This document shows, one piece after another, positions 26,141-34,951 of a stretch of DNA of 64,000 nt; positions within the stretch are counted from its first letter, which is position 1, and each line of letters starts with the position of its first letter. The DNA is from Nocardia concava NBRC 100430 (GTDB taxonomy: Bacteria; Actinomycetota; Actinomycetes; Mycobacteriales; Mycobacteriaceae). Under the pieces are notes generated by a model that saw only the letters and a program-made list of their open reading frames with translations, was not told where the DNA came from and searched no databases. A program made the position numbers and the translations under genes. The stretch is taken from positions 83,149 to 147,148 of the forward strand of contig NZ_BAFX01000108.1 of NCBI RefSeq assembly GCF_000308815.1, written 5' to 3'.

Positions 26141-28563
26141 GGGAGCTTGGTGGCGATGTCCTTGCGGGAGTTGATCATCAGCTTGGAAAGGACCGCGGCG
26201 ATCTGAGCGTCCACCGTGCGGGTGGAGGTGCCGCGGTGGGCCGCTATGGCGGTGTTGGTCAGGCCGGTGGCGGCCAGGGTCGCCACTTGCAGTTCGGCGG
26301 AGGTCAATTCGTTCCATGGCTGTGATTGGCGTGCGAGTGCTGGCGGGTTCGTTTGCTCGGCAAGGCATTCCACGGCCTCCGGACACGCTGACGGGAGCCG
26401 GTCTGCGCCGGGGGCGAACTCGACTTCCTCCACAGCGGCATTGAATGCCTTGGGTCCCAGCACCTTCGACGCAACCGCCACGGCCTCGGCGGTGTGTTCC
26501 GCGAAGGGGCGCAGGTTCTCCAGCTCTATGCCGAGCCGCCGCCGAATGGCGGCGGCGGTGCCGAGCGATCGGGCGATGCCTTGCGCCCAGGCCGCGGCCG
26601 TGTCATCGGACGCCAGGCGTTCGGTGATCAGCCGGGACAGGATCCAGGCCCGGATGTTGAGGCCCCACACCACTCCCCAGTTGTCTCGCATCGGGATCTG
26701 CCAGGCCAGGCCCTTATCGCAGAACGCCAAGCCCTCAGCCGGGTCGGCGTGGGCGGAAATCGCTATGGCGCGGGCGTATCGCGCCCACGAGGTCGCCGAC
26801 TGCGGACCGGCTTCGAGCATGGCGTCGAGGAATCCGCGTGTCACCGTCGAGGCCTCGTCGGCGGGGGCGTGGAACGCGGCCGAGAGCGCCTCGAACAGTT
26901 CGCTCATGGTCGCGCCGCCGCGGTCACCGGTCGTGGTGAATTTGGTTCGGGCGCGGGCGAGCACTGTTGTCGCGCGCGGGTGCGCGTGGACCAGCCACAG
27001 GATGCCGCCCCACAGGTACTCGACGGGGGCGGGCAGGCCGAGATCGGTGGTGGGGTCGGCCCGCCAGTCGGTGTGGTCGCCCGTAGAGGCCGCGACGCAC
27101 TCTTCCAGGAGCCTGTCGGCCTCGGCTGACTGCCCCTGGCAGAGCACGAGCCAGCCGATCAAGGCCTTCGCCGATACCTCGAGGTCGAGCGGGCAGCGTC
27201 CGAGTGCCTTGGCCGCGGCAAGCGCACGCTCTACCAATCCCCTTGACTCGCGCAGAGATCCGCGCAGGAACGGTGCCCGGGAGGCGAGCAGGCCGAGGGC
27301 GATCTCCAGGCTCACGACCACCGCGTCCGGATCGGACAGGCCGGACTCGATCGCGGCGACGATGTTGTCCCATTCGGTGCGGGCGCGGGTCAGTAGCTCC
27401 TGTTCGCGTGGGCTGACCCAGCCGGTGGCGACCTCGACGACCAGGTCTCGGTAGTAGCGGCGGTGGGCGGTGGCCATTCGGGCCGGTTCGCCGGAGCCGT
27501 TCTCCCGCAGTCGTTCTCGCGCGAAGAGCTGGAAGCTCTCCAGTAGCGCATAGCGGGCCGTCTCGATGCCGACGCGTATCGACACCATGGAATGGTCCAC
27601 GAGCTGTTCGAGGAGCTGCGCGATCTCCTCGCGGGCCAGCCCGTCGGGTCCGGGATCGGCGCAGATCTCCTCGATGGCGGTCAGGTCCGCGCCGATGTCC
27701 GGCACGGCGAGCCGATCCGGTTCGGCGTCTTCGGGATTGACGTCGTATCCGACGGCGAAGACCGACAGGCGCGCGAACAGCAGGCGTTCCTTCGGTTCGC
27801 ACAGTTCGTAGGACCAGCCGATGACCGCGTTGATGTCGCGGTGGCGGTCGTCGGCGCCGACGCGGAATCCCGGCGACCAGCGCAGTCTGCGGTCGGCGTC
27901 GCCGCCCAGATCGTGCAGGATCATCGGCGGGGACTGGTAGCGCAGGCGGGCGGCGGCGAGGCGGATGTAGAGCGGGAAATTGTGCAGGTGCCAGCAGATC
28001 TCGGCCACCAGTTCGGTGTCGCTGTCGGCGATCGGATGTCCGGCGAGTTCCGCGCGACGCCGGAACAGTTCCAGGGCTTGCTGATTCGACAGCGGCGGGA
28101 TCGTCACGATGTGCTCGTCGACCCATCCGATCGGGGTGCGGCTGGTAGCCAGCACCGCCAGGCCCGGGACCGCCGCGAGCAGGTCCGCGATCACCTCCCC
28201 GACACCGTCCAGCACATGCTCGCAGTTGTCGAGGACAAGTACGCAGCGCGGGGTGCGGGCCAGCTCGTCGATCAGGGCTCGGCGTGCGGTGCGTCCGGAG
28301 AAGTCGCCGTCGAGGACCGCTGCGGCGATCTCGTCGAGCACCGCATCGGAATTCGTGTCCTTGGGCAGCCGGGCCAGTCGCACCCAGTGCACCGGCGGGC
28401 CGTCTGCCTCGCGCAATCGTCCGGTCGCGCGCAAGGCCAGGCAGGTCTTGCCGATGCCGCCCGCACCGACCAGCGTCACCAGGCGCGCCGGTCCCGCCAG
28501 CAACTCCGCGATGCGCTCCAACTCGCGCGCGCGGCCCACGAATACTGCACTGCCCGTCGGCAT
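26101..28563 (-). CDS. LuxR-family regulator with N-terminal NB-ARC-like ATPase
   Basis: This protein of about 820 residues begins with an ATPase module (Walker A GAGGIGKTC at 33-41, Walker B CVLVLDNCEHV, then TSRTPIGW). A winged-helix and helical repeat region of about 450 residues follows, and it ends in a LuxR helix-turn-helix (LTSAELQVATLAATGLTNTAIAAHRGTSTRTVDAQIAAVLSKL). This is the AfsR/MalT-like ATPase-regulator layout. The signal is unknown; the divergent AraC gene is a possible target. The ATG at 28563 matches the start of the conserved FVGRARELERIAELL domain; upstream starts would overlap the AraC promoter. Confidence 0.85.
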   Translation of the reverse strand: MPTGSAVFVGRARELERIAELLAGPARLVTLVGAGGIGKTCLALRATGRLREADGPPVHWVRLARLPKDTNSDAVLDEIAAAVLDGDFSGRTARRALIDELARTPRCVLVLDNCEHVLDGVGEVIADLLAAVPGLAVLATSRTPIGWVDEHIVTIPPLSNQQALELFRRRAELAGHPIADSDTELVAEICWHLHNFPLYIRLAAARLRYQSPPMILHDLGGDADRRLRWSPGFRVGADDRHRDINAVIGWSYELCEPKERLLFARLSVFAVGYDVNPEDAEPDRLAVPDIGADLTAIEEICADPGPDGLAREEIAQLLEQLVDHSMVSIRVGIETARYALLESFQLFARERLRENGSGEPARMATAHRRYYRDLVVEVATGWVSPREQELLTRARTEWDNIVAAIESGLSDPDAVVVSLEIALGLLASRAPFLRGSLRESRGLVERALAAAKALGRCPLDLEVSAKALIGWLVLCQGQSAEADRLLEECVAASTGDHTDWRADPTTDLGLPAPVEYLWGGILWLVHAHPRATTVLARARTKFTTTGDRGGATMSELFEALSAAFHAPADEASTVTRGFLDAMLEAGPQSATSWARYARAIAISAHADPAEGLAFCDKGLAWQIPMRDNWGVVWGLNIRAWILSRLITERLASDDTAAAWAQGIARSLGTAAAIRRRLGIELENLRPFAEHTAEAVAVASKVLGPKAFNAAVEEVEFAPGADRLPSACPEAVECLAEQTNPPALARQSQPWNELTSAELQVATLAATGLTNTAIAAHRGTSTRTVDAQIAAVLSKLMINSRKDIATKLPQLDSARRNSAGD

Positions 28564-28675
28564 ACCTATGCCCAACTCTTCAGGTCCTACCGATACGTCG
28601 CTGCAGCCTACCGATGCGCCCCGACTACCTATTCGACGAGCCTTGATGCGGTAATCCACGCGTCGAAAGGACCGG

Positions 28676-29716
28676 ATGCACGCCATCCACGGCACGATCC
28701 CCACCCGCACGGCCGGACTGCTCCGCGCCACGGCGCTCCGGCTCGGTGTGCCCGCGCCGGAGCTGAACGCGATCACCCCGAGCGTGGATCCGGACGTGCT
28801 GGACGACGATCTGCTGCGCATCCCGGTCGAATGGGCTTGGCGGGTATGGCAACTCGTCGGCGATCTGGCGGGCCCCGGCGCGGGCCTGCTGATGACCGCC
28901 GCTGCCGGACACGGCGATCTCTACGTGTGGGACTACCTGTTCATCAGCGCTCCGACCCTCGCCGAAAGCGTGCGCACGGCCATCGATCTGCGTGGCACGG
29001 TCACCTATCCCGGCAGTCGCTGGACCGTGCTCGAAAGCGGCCGCCAGCTGACAGTCCGCGCGACTGCCGGAACCGAACCCGCCCACGTGCTCGCACCGAT
29101 CGAAGAATTCACCCTCTCACTGCTGCTCCGCCGCATGCGCGAGGCCACCGGCCACCACCTCGTCCCGACCCGAGTCACCTTCAGCCACAATCACTTTCAG
29201 CGCCACAGCGCGGCCGCCGAAGCCTTCGGCACCGCACAAATCACCTTCGACGCCCCCGCCGCCGAACTCACCTTCCTCGACGCGGGCTCCCTCTCCACCG
29301 GCACCGACCCCTACCTCGGCACCATGCTCCGCCACCACGCCGAACTCCTCCTCACCACCTCCCGCCCCGCCCCCGACTGGCGCGCAACCCTCCACACCGC
29401 CATCACCACCGCCCTCCGCGAAGGCGACCCCGGCCTCGACGCCACCGCCCGCCGCCTGACCATGAGCCCCCGCACCCTCCAACGCCGCCTCCACTCCCTG
29501 GGCACCACCTGGCGCCAAGAAGTCGAATCCGTCCGCCAAACCCACGCCCTCCACCTCATCCGCACCACCCCCCTCCCCGTCCAATCCGTGGCCACCCGCC
29601 TCGGCTACACCGACGCCCGCACCCTCCGCCGAGCCCTCCGCCGCTGGACCGGCCAAACCCCCCTCGAACTCCGCCGCCAACTCATGAACCCGGCCGCCAT
29701 CAGACAAGCCGGTTAG
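28676..29716 (+). CDS. AraC-family regulator with arabinose-binding-like sensor domain
   Basis: This intact 346-residue regulator has a sensor domain at about residues 1-220 (LYVWDYLFISAPTLAESVRTAIDL) and a C-terminal AraC domain at about 245-335 with both helix-turn-helices (DATARRLTMSPRTLQRRLHSLGTTW and VATRLGYTDARTLRRALRRWTGQTPLELR). It is a paralogue of the broken regulator at 25070-26140. The second half uses C-ending codons (CTC, ACC, CGC) so strongly that the coding strand is poor in G, unlike its paralogue. Its stop shares TTAG with the stop of the convergent SDR gene. The likely targets are the SDR, cupin and SRPBCC genes to the right, by proximity. Confidence 0.9.
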   Translation: MHAIHGTIPTRTAGLLRATALRLGVPAPELNAITPSVDPDVLDDDLLRIPVEWAWRVWQLVGDLAGPGAGLLMTAAAGHGDLYVWDYLFISAPTLAESVRTAIDLRGTVTYPGSRWTVLESGRQLTVRATAGTEPAHVLAPIEEFTLSLLLRRMREATGHHLVPTRVTFSHNHFQRHSAAAEAFGTAQITFDAPAAELTFLDAGSLSTGTDPYLGTMLRHHAELLLTTSRPAPDWRATLHTAITTALREGDPGLDATARRLTMSPRTLQRRLHSLGTTWRQEVESVRQTHALHLIRTTPLPVQSVATRLGYTDARTLRRALRRWTGQTPLELRRQLMNPAAIRQAG

Positions 29717-30489
29717 CCACGCCCGGCCAGAACCGCTACACCGGTCCGGCCACCGTCGACGTCCAGGACGGTGCCGTGGATGAAGGCGGCTTCATCGGAG
29801 GCGAGGTAGACGGCGGCGGAGGCGATGGCGTCGGGGTGGCCGGAGCGGCCGGCGGGAGTACCCCGCATCATCGATTCGCCCGGGTGCTCGACGGCGGGAT
29901 CCCAGTCGGGAGTGATGATTACGCCCGGGGAGATGGCGTTGACACGGATACCGCGGTCACCGAATTCGGATGACCATGCACGCGTGAGAGTTTCCATCGC
30001 GCCCTTGGTCGAGGCGTAGAGGGCGCCGGTGGGCACACCCAGGCGGGCCACCCAGGACCCGAGATTGATGATGATCCCGGTGCCGGCTTCGAGCATGGCG
30101 GGAACCGCGGCTTGGGTGAGGAAGAAGGGCGCTTTCACATTGACCGCGTAGACGCGATCGAACTGGTCGTCGTCGATGGCGAGGGTGGCTCCGGGCGGGT
30201 AGATGCCCGCATTGTTGACCAGGATGTCCAGTCGGCCGCCCAGGCGGTCGGTCGCCTCGGCGGCGAGAGCGCGGCTGGCGGCCGCGGTGCCGTCCAGATC
30301 GGCGTAGACGTAATCCGCTGAACCGCCGGTTTCGCGAATCCGCGCGACGACCTTCTCGCCGCGCTCCCGGTCGCGGCCGGAGACGATGACATGCGCTCCC
30401 TCCGCGGCGAACGCGAACGCGATCGCTCGACCGATATTGCTGGTAGAGCCGGTGATCAGCGCTTTCTTACCGTGTAGTCGGCGTGACAT
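29713..30489 (-). CDS. short-chain dehydrogenase/reductase (SDR) family oxidoreductase
   Basis: This 258-residue classical SDR has the cofactor loop TGSTSNIGRAIA at about residues 13-24, an Arg after strand 2 (SGRDRERG) that favours NADP(H), the NNAG motif, a Ser in INLGSW, and the catalytic YASTK. The C-terminal DVDGG is typical. It oxidises or reduces a hydroxyl/keto group; the substrate is unknown. AGGA lies just before the ATG at 30489. The stop shares four bases with the AraC stop. The cupin gene lies upstream on the same strand, 56 bases away. Confidence 0.9.
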   Translation of the reverse strand: MSRRLHGKKALITGSTSNIGRAIAFAFAAEGAHVIVSGRDRERGEKVVARIRETGGSADYVYADLDGTAAASRALAAEATDRLGGRLDILVNNAGIYPPGATLAIDDDQFDRVYAVNVKAPFFLTQAAVPAMLEAGTGIIINLGSWVARLGVPTGALYASTKGAMETLTRAWSSEFGDRGIRVNAISPGVIITPDWDPAVEHPGESMMRGTPAGRSGHPDAIASAAVYLASDEAAFIHGTVLDVDGGRTGVAVLAGRG

Positions 30490-30545
30490 GAGTTCCTTCT
30501 TCGTTGGGTTTGTCGGATGCTGAGCCGATGCGTGTGACCGGTCGC

Positions 30546-31049
30546 CTAGGTTTGGTCGCTGTCGCGCAGATCGGCGGGCTTCATTCCCGGCGGGCCGAGG
30601 ATGACGTCGCCGAGTTCGGTGGTCAGCGCGTTGAAAAGGTCGAGGTCCCACTCGGTTTCGGGCGTCGCTTCGGCCTCGGGCGTGCCGGCGCGGCGGATGA
30701 GGTCGACGAAATGCGCGGGCGAACTCATGGTGAGGACGCGGGCTCCTTCGGGTCCCGCCTCGATCGCATGCGGGGTGTTCATGGTGATGGTGTAGAAATC
30801 GCCCGGGCGCAGGGTGTAGCTGTCCTGCCCGGCCCACACCGAAAGCTCGCCGTCGACCACCCAGAGTCGCTCCTCGTACCGAGTGTGCTTGTGCAACGGG
30901 GTATCCGAGCCCGGCGGCAGGGTGACATCGGCGAGATCGTGACGGCCGTCGGTCTCCTCCGCCGTGGTGAGGACGGTCATGCGCAGATGCGTGCCGAGTA
31001 CGAATCTGCGGTCCGGCGAGACGGCGGGCGGGCGGGGAAATGTGGTCAC
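30546..31049 (-). CDS. cupin-domain protein
   Basis: This 167-residue single cupin has metal ligands in the pattern of motif 1 (PLHKHTRYEERLWVVDGEL) and motif 2 (PGDFYTITMNTPHAIEAG). It resembles quercetinase-type or regulatory cupins; the reaction is unknown. The GTG at 31049 is chosen for the GGAG seven bases upstream. The upstream region holds two inverted copies of a 25-base motif, at 31135-31197, also seen before the tannase gene. It may be the first gene of a cupin-SDR transcript. Confidence 0.82.
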   Translation of the reverse strand: MTTFPRPPAVSPDRRFVLGTHLRMTVLTTAEETDGRHDLADVTLPPGSDTPLHKHTRYEERLWVVDGELSVWAGQDSYTLRPGDFYTITMNTPHAIEAGPEGARVLTMSSPAHFVDLIRRAGTPEAEATPETEWDLDLFNALTTELGDVILGPPGMKPADLRDSDQT

Positions 31050-31134
31050 GAGAGTTCTCCGGCGAGGAAGCCCAGCAGGGCAGTCAGTTTTGTCATGACC
31101 GAAGTCTGAATCCGCGCGGGTAGCCGCGGCATCG

Positions 31135-31197
31135 GTCAGATGACGCTGTGGCCGACGTACTCCGGTTCCGACTACGTCATGCCCAGCGTCATCTGAC
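31135..31197. promoter_or_regulatory. two inverted copies of a 25-base motif in the 338-base gap between the cupin and SRPBCC genes
   Basis: The left copy (31135-31159) and right copy (31173-31197, reverse) each read GTCAGATGACGCT, five variable bases, then (C/T)GACGTA. The 14 outer bases of the arms are perfect inverted repeats and the copies are 13 bases apart. A third copy lies before the tannase gene at 34952. A lone TACGTCATG half-site recurs at 31359-31367, just before the SRPBCC start. The rest of the gap from 31050 to 31387 holds no gene I can support. This looks like an operator for a dimeric regulator, perhaps one of the nearby AraC proteins. Confidence 0.6.
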
Positions 31198-31387
31198 AGA
31201 TTCGCCGCACACCCCGGATTGGCGATCGTATTTCCATGACCAGCAATCGTTTTCACCCGCAGACCCAACGACCCACTATCGCGGAGCTTTTCGTGGTCGG
31301 GCCCATCGCCATGTTGATCTACTCGGAGGGCACGCCGAAACCGATGCCGAAATAGGGCTACGTCATGTAACAGATACCATCGCTGTC

Positions 31388-31819
31388 GTGGCCAAGCTCC
31401 AGGTTTCCGTAGACGTCCCGATCCCGCCCGACCAGGCGTGGGCGCATGCCTCCGACCTCCCGGAGCTGGACAAGTGGCTGACCCTCCACGAAGGCTGGCG
31501 CGGCCGCGTCCCCGACGCCCTCACCCCCGGCACCCGCCTGATCGGCGTCGCCACCGTCAAGGGCTTCCGCAACCGCGTCACCTGGACCGTCAAAACCGCC
31601 GAACCCCCCAACCGCCTGATCCTCGACGGCGCCGGCATCGGCGGCACCAAATTCGCCCTCGACCTCCGCGTCTCCCCCACCCCCACCGGCTCGAAGGTCA
31701 CCGCCAACTTCAACCTCGGCGGCGCCCCGCTCTTCGGCCCCATCGCCTCCGCCGTAGCCCGCGCCCTCCGCGGCGACGTCGAACGCTCAATGGACCGATT
31801 CGTCCAGCTCTACGGCTGA
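31388..31819 (+). CDS. SRPBCC/polyketide cyclase-type lipid-binding protein
   Basis: This 143-residue protein has the START-like fold pattern: an N-terminal VSVDVPIPPDQAWAHASDLPELDKWL, a central strand series (TVKGFRNRVTWTVKTAEPPNRLILDG), and a long C-terminal helix (ASAVARALRGDVERSMDRFVQL). Such proteins bind or cyclise hydrophobic molecules. The start is a GTG at 31388 without a strong ribosome site. A half-site of the nearby 25-base motif lies about 20 bases upstream. Codon use in the second half is strongly C-ending. Confidence 0.82.
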   Translation: MAKLQVSVDVPIPPDQAWAHASDLPELDKWLTLHEGWRGRVPDALTPGTRLIGVATVKGFRNRVTWTVKTAEPPNRLILDGAGIGGTKFALDLRVSPTPTGSKVTANFNLGGAPLFGPIASAVARALRGDVERSMDRFVQLYG

Positions 31820-31829
31820 CGCACCCGCA

Positions 31830-32501
31830 CTACTCGCCGAACACTTCATCGACCGTGTCGGCGGTCTTCGGTCTTCTGGTTTGGGGCAGCCAGTGGGGAT
31901 GCTCGCGGGTGGCCCAGGGGTGGGAGACGTAGCCGGTTCGCATGCCGTGGCGGGCTTCTGGGTCTTGGTGGGCCTTCAGGATGTGGGCGATCAGGACGGC
32001 GGCGATGGCCCAGGCTAGGACGTCGTGGACGAAAATTGCGCTGGTGCGGGAGATTTCGGGGAGCAGGTGGATGAACCACATGAGGAGGCCGGTGCTGAGC
32101 ATTACGAGGATGGCGCCGGATATCCAGCCGGCGTATAGCTTTTGGCCTGCGTTGAATTTGCCGGCGGGGCGGTCGGTGGGGGTGGTTTGGCGGCGGGCGA
32201 CTGCGCGTAGCCAGTGGCGGTCGTAGGAGGCGAAGCGGTTCAGGCGGCGGAGGTCGGCTCGGAAGGAGGGGGAGAGTAGGCCCAGGAGGGTTGGGGTGGG
32301 GAGGAGGATGCCGGACCATTCGTGGAGGAATACCAGGATGTTTCGGTGGCCTATGAGGAGGGATAGCGGGGCGAAGTAGAGGAAGGCTGCGGTTGTTGTG
32401 CAGAGGAGCATCAGGAATCCGGTGGTGCGGTGGATCATTCGCTCGGCGGGGGTGAATCTGCGGATGCGGTGACCGCCCGGCTGCGGTTCAGTGGGCGTCA
32501 T
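31830..32501 (-). CDS. cytochrome b-type membrane subunit (formate dehydrogenase gamma/MsrQ-like)
   Basis: This 223-residue protein has four or five membrane helices with His residues placed for heme b (RMIHRTTGFLMLL, LVFLHEWSGILLPT, FIHLLPEISRTSAIFVHDVLAWAIAAVLIAHILKAHQDPEARHG). It resembles the di-heme cytochrome b subunits of membrane oxidoreductases. It overlaps the upstream molybdoenzyme gene by 14 bases, so it should pass electrons between quinones and that periplasmic enzyme. The protein lies in the cytoplasmic membrane. Confidence 0.85.
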   Translation of the reverse strand: MTPTEPQPGGHRIRRFTPAERMIHRTTGFLMLLCTTTAAFLYFAPLSLLIGHRNILVFLHEWSGILLPTPTLLGLLSPSFRADLRRLNRFASYDRHWLRAVARRQTTPTDRPAGKFNAGQKLYAGWISGAILVMLSTGLLMWFIHLLPEISRTSAIFVHDVLAWAIAAVLIAHILKAHQDPEARHGMRTGYVSHPWATREHPHWLPQTRRPKTADTVDEVFGE

Positions 32502-33195
32502 CGAGCCAGCCGTCCACGTCGTAGCCGCGTTCTTCCCAGTAGCCGGGGATGACGCGGTCGGTAATCGATATGCCGGACAACCATTTTGCGGATTTGTAGA
32601 AGTACATGGGCGCTATGTAGAGGCGGACCGGGCCGCCGTGTTCGTGGGTGATCGGGGCGTCCTGCATGCGGAGGGCGATCAGGACGTCGGGGCGGCGGGC
32701 CTGGTCGAGGGTGAGGCTTTCGGTGTAGGCGCCGTCGAAACAGGTGAAGCTCAGGGCTTTTCCGGTCGCGTGGACTCCGGCGGCGTCCAGGAGGTCGGAC
32801 AGGCGGACGCCTTCGAACGGGACTTTCTCGACGCGCCAGCCGTCGGTGCATCGCACGTCGTGGATGATCCGGGACTGGGGTAGCGCGCGCAGGTCGGCGA
32901 GTGTGTAGGTGCGCGGGCGGTCCACCAGGCCGTCGATGGTCAGCTCGTAGTCGGTCTCGCCCTTGCGCGGGACCGATCGGACCACGCTGTAGTACCGGAA
33001 CCCGCCGGGGTTCGGGAGCAGGCCGGTGAGGCCGGTCGGATCATTCTGAGAAGCCTTGGCCAGCAGGCCTTCCCAGCCTGATTGTAGGTACGGCGCGGTG
33101 ACCAGACCGGCCGCTCCCAGACCGAGCATGCCCAGCAGTGTTCTTCGAGCAACCGGGGCGCCGTTCGGCGTGTTCTCGCGTTCGTTTTCCGGCAT
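32488..33195 (-). CDS. SUOX-family molybdopterin oxidoreductase, Tat-exported (MsrP/YedY-like)
   Basis: This 235-residue protein has a Tat-type signal (VARRTLLGMLGLGAAGLVTA) and a sulfite-oxidase molybdopterin domain with the Mo-ligand Cys in IIHDVRCTDGWRVE, followed by VRLSDLLDAAGV, HGGPVRLYIAP and the end motif KSAKWLSGISITDR. With the cytochrome b encoded next to it (14-base overlap) it forms a two-part system like MsrPQ, although the order is enzyme first, then cytochrome. MsrP repairs oxidised methionine in envelope proteins; whether this one does the same is inference. The ATG at 33195 has AAAGG eight bases upstream. Confidence 0.88.
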   Translation of the reverse strand: MPENERENTPNGAPVARRTLLGMLGLGAAGLVTAPYLQSGWEGLLAKASQNDPTGLTGLLPNPGGFRYYSVVRSVPRKGETDYELTIDGLVDRPRTYTLADLRALPQSRIIHDVRCTDGWRVEKVPFEGVRLSDLLDAAGVHATGKALSFTCFDGAYTESLTLDQARRPDVLIALRMQDAPITHEHGGPVRLYIAPMYFYKSAKWLSGISITDRVIPGYWEERGYDVDGWLDDAH

Positions 33196-33235
33196 TGTCC
33201 ATGCCTTTCTCGAATGTCTGTGCAACCGAATGGTT

Positions 33236-33268
33236 CCGGGCCCGCCCTCGCTAGGAGGGCAGGCCCGG
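33236..33268 (-). terminator. terminator hairpin after the tannase-family gene
   Basis: Fourteen-base arms with a single mismatch (CCGGGCCCGCCCTC against its partner) flank a five-base loop, GCTAG. It lies 12 bases beyond the stop of the tannase gene and before the molybdoenzyme start, so it separates the two transcripts. No clear T-run follows. Confidence 0.65.
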
Positions 33269-33279
33269 GATAGCCGATG

Positions 33280-34890
33280 TCAGGGTGCGACGCAGCGGAA
33301 GCTGGCGGGGGACGCCGGGTCGCCGTCACCGCTGTAGCGGGAAACCAAAGGCAGGCGGCAGATATCGCGCGTGACCGTCTGGCCGGTGGCAGTGGTCAGA
33401 CCGGCCTGTAGGACTTCCGGCGCCTTGCCGTGCTCGACCCATTCGGTCAGCGCGGTCATGTCACTGCTGCCGGTGAGGGCGCAGTGCGCGACGCCCGGAG
33501 CCAGGAAGACGCGGTAGAACTCGTCGACCTTGTCGGTGCCGCCCATCTGCGCTTCCACGCGGTGGCGGTAATCGACGGTGCCGGCGGGCGGGATCAGCTG
33601 GTCGGCGTCGCCCTGCCAGGTGATCAGCTTGCCGCCCGCGGCGCGGAAGGCCGACAGGTCCGGATTCGCGGTGCCGATGATCGAGTCGTATTCGGCGCGG
33701 GCCTGCTGGAAGATCTGGTCGAATTGCGCGTAGGTGAGGTGCGCGGTGTCGAACTTCGGCTGCTTCGCGACGAAGGTCGAAACCCACTGGGCGGGAACGA
33801 TGAACGGCACACCCGTGGTGACTCCGTTCGCGGTGGTGCTGGCCGTCAGCGCGCTGAAGTCGGCGCCGGTCGGCAGACCGAACCACAGCTGCTTGCCGCT
33901 CGCGTCGCGCGGACCGTCCCAGATCTTGCGCACCACTTCGGCATCGGCCTCCGTGATCGTGACGTCCTGGCCGTCGCACTGCACCTTGGTGCCGATCAGC
34001 CGGCGCGGGTCGAACCCGCACTTGCCCGGATCACTGATCAGGCCATCGGCGACACCGTCGAGCGGGTCGCATTCCTTGACCGCGGCCTGGTTGAACGCGT
34101 TGAACTCACACGCGCTCGGGTAGGTGTGCGCCTCGTTCATCACCACCTGCGGCCACAGCGAGGCGACCTCGAACTGATTCCAGTTGATGGCCGGGGCGTC
34201 GGCATTGATGCCGTTGAAGTCGGCCGGGTATTTCTGGGCCTCCATGTAGCCCTGCCGTCCACCGGTCGAGCAGCCGTTCCAGTACGCGTAGGACGCGTCC
34301 TTACCGTAAACCTCTGAGACGACCTGCTTTCCGACGACGGCCAACTCATGCACGGACCGCGAAGCGAAGTTCTCGAGCAGAGCGGAATTGATCTGACCGC
34401 TCGAATTCAGCGCCCAACTGGTGTCCAAACCGCTGGTATCCACACCGGCATCCGTGGTCGCGGCCGCATAGCCCTGCTTGACGGCGGTGGCCACCCCGCC
34501 GACGTTCCCGGCGGCATAAGCGGCACCACCGACAGCCTGGAATCGCCCGTTCCACCCCGACTCCGGCAGCCAGACCTGCACCTTGGCATGGTCATTCGCG
34601 CCGGTGTGGGTCAGGGTGACCGTCACCTCGCAGTGCGCGGGTACCTCTGGCACCGGGTACCCGCCCAGCGGTGGGGTCCCGGGCACCTGGAACGTTGCCG
34701 CGGGCACCGCGGTCGCCGTCAGCGACTCCACGGCGGCCCCCTCCGGAGCCGGAATCTGAAAGTTGTTGCAGTTGAACGCGTTCGGGCTCGCCGCAGTGGA
34801 ATCCCGCGAACCATCCACCAGTGCGTAGACGGCGGCGGCTCCTGCCACCGTGAGGCCGACGGTCGCCAGCGTCAGAAGTCGTCGTTTCAA
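33280..34890 (-). CDS. tannase/feruloyl esterase family protein, secreted
   Basis: This 536-residue protein has a hydrophobic N-terminal signal segment (LLTLATVGLTVAGAAAVYALV). The catalytic layout of the tannase family is present: nucleophile Ser in WNGCSTGGRQGYM, acid in WQGDADQLIPP, and His next to Cys in APGVAHCALTG, where the two Cys can form the CS-D-HC disulfide motif. It should cleave aromatic esters such as galloyl or feruloyl groups of plant material outside the cell. The start is a TTG at 34890 with AGGAG six bases upstream. A 25-base motif shared with the cupin promoter lies 62 bases before it. Confidence 0.88.
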   Translation of the reverse strand: MKRRLLTLATVGLTVAGAAAVYALVDGSRDSTAASPNAFNCNNFQIPAPEGAAVESLTATAVPAATFQVPGTPPLGGYPVPEVPAHCEVTVTLTHTGANDHAKVQVWLPESGWNGRFQAVGGAAYAAGNVGGVATAVKQGYAAATTDAGVDTSGLDTSWALNSSGQINSALLENFASRSVHELAVVGKQVVSEVYGKDASYAYWNGCSTGGRQGYMEAQKYPADFNGINADAPAINWNQFEVASLWPQVVMNEAHTYPSACEFNAFNQAAVKECDPLDGVADGLISDPGKCGFDPRRLIGTKVQCDGQDVTITEADAEVVRKIWDGPRDASGKQLWFGLPTGADFSALTASTTANGVTTGVPFIVPAQWVSTFVAKQPKFDTAHLTYAQFDQIFQQARAEYDSIIGTANPDLSAFRAAGGKLITWQGDADQLIPPAGTVDYRHRVEAQMGGTDKVDEFYRVFLAPGVAHCALTGSSDMTALTEWVEHGKAPEVLQAGLTTATGQTVTRDICRLPLVSRYSGDGDPASPASFRCVAP

Positions 34891-34951
34891 GGTTTCTCCT
34901 AGGTCGGATCTACCTCCTCACTGTGGCGAGCGCACCCCCACCGCCACATGA

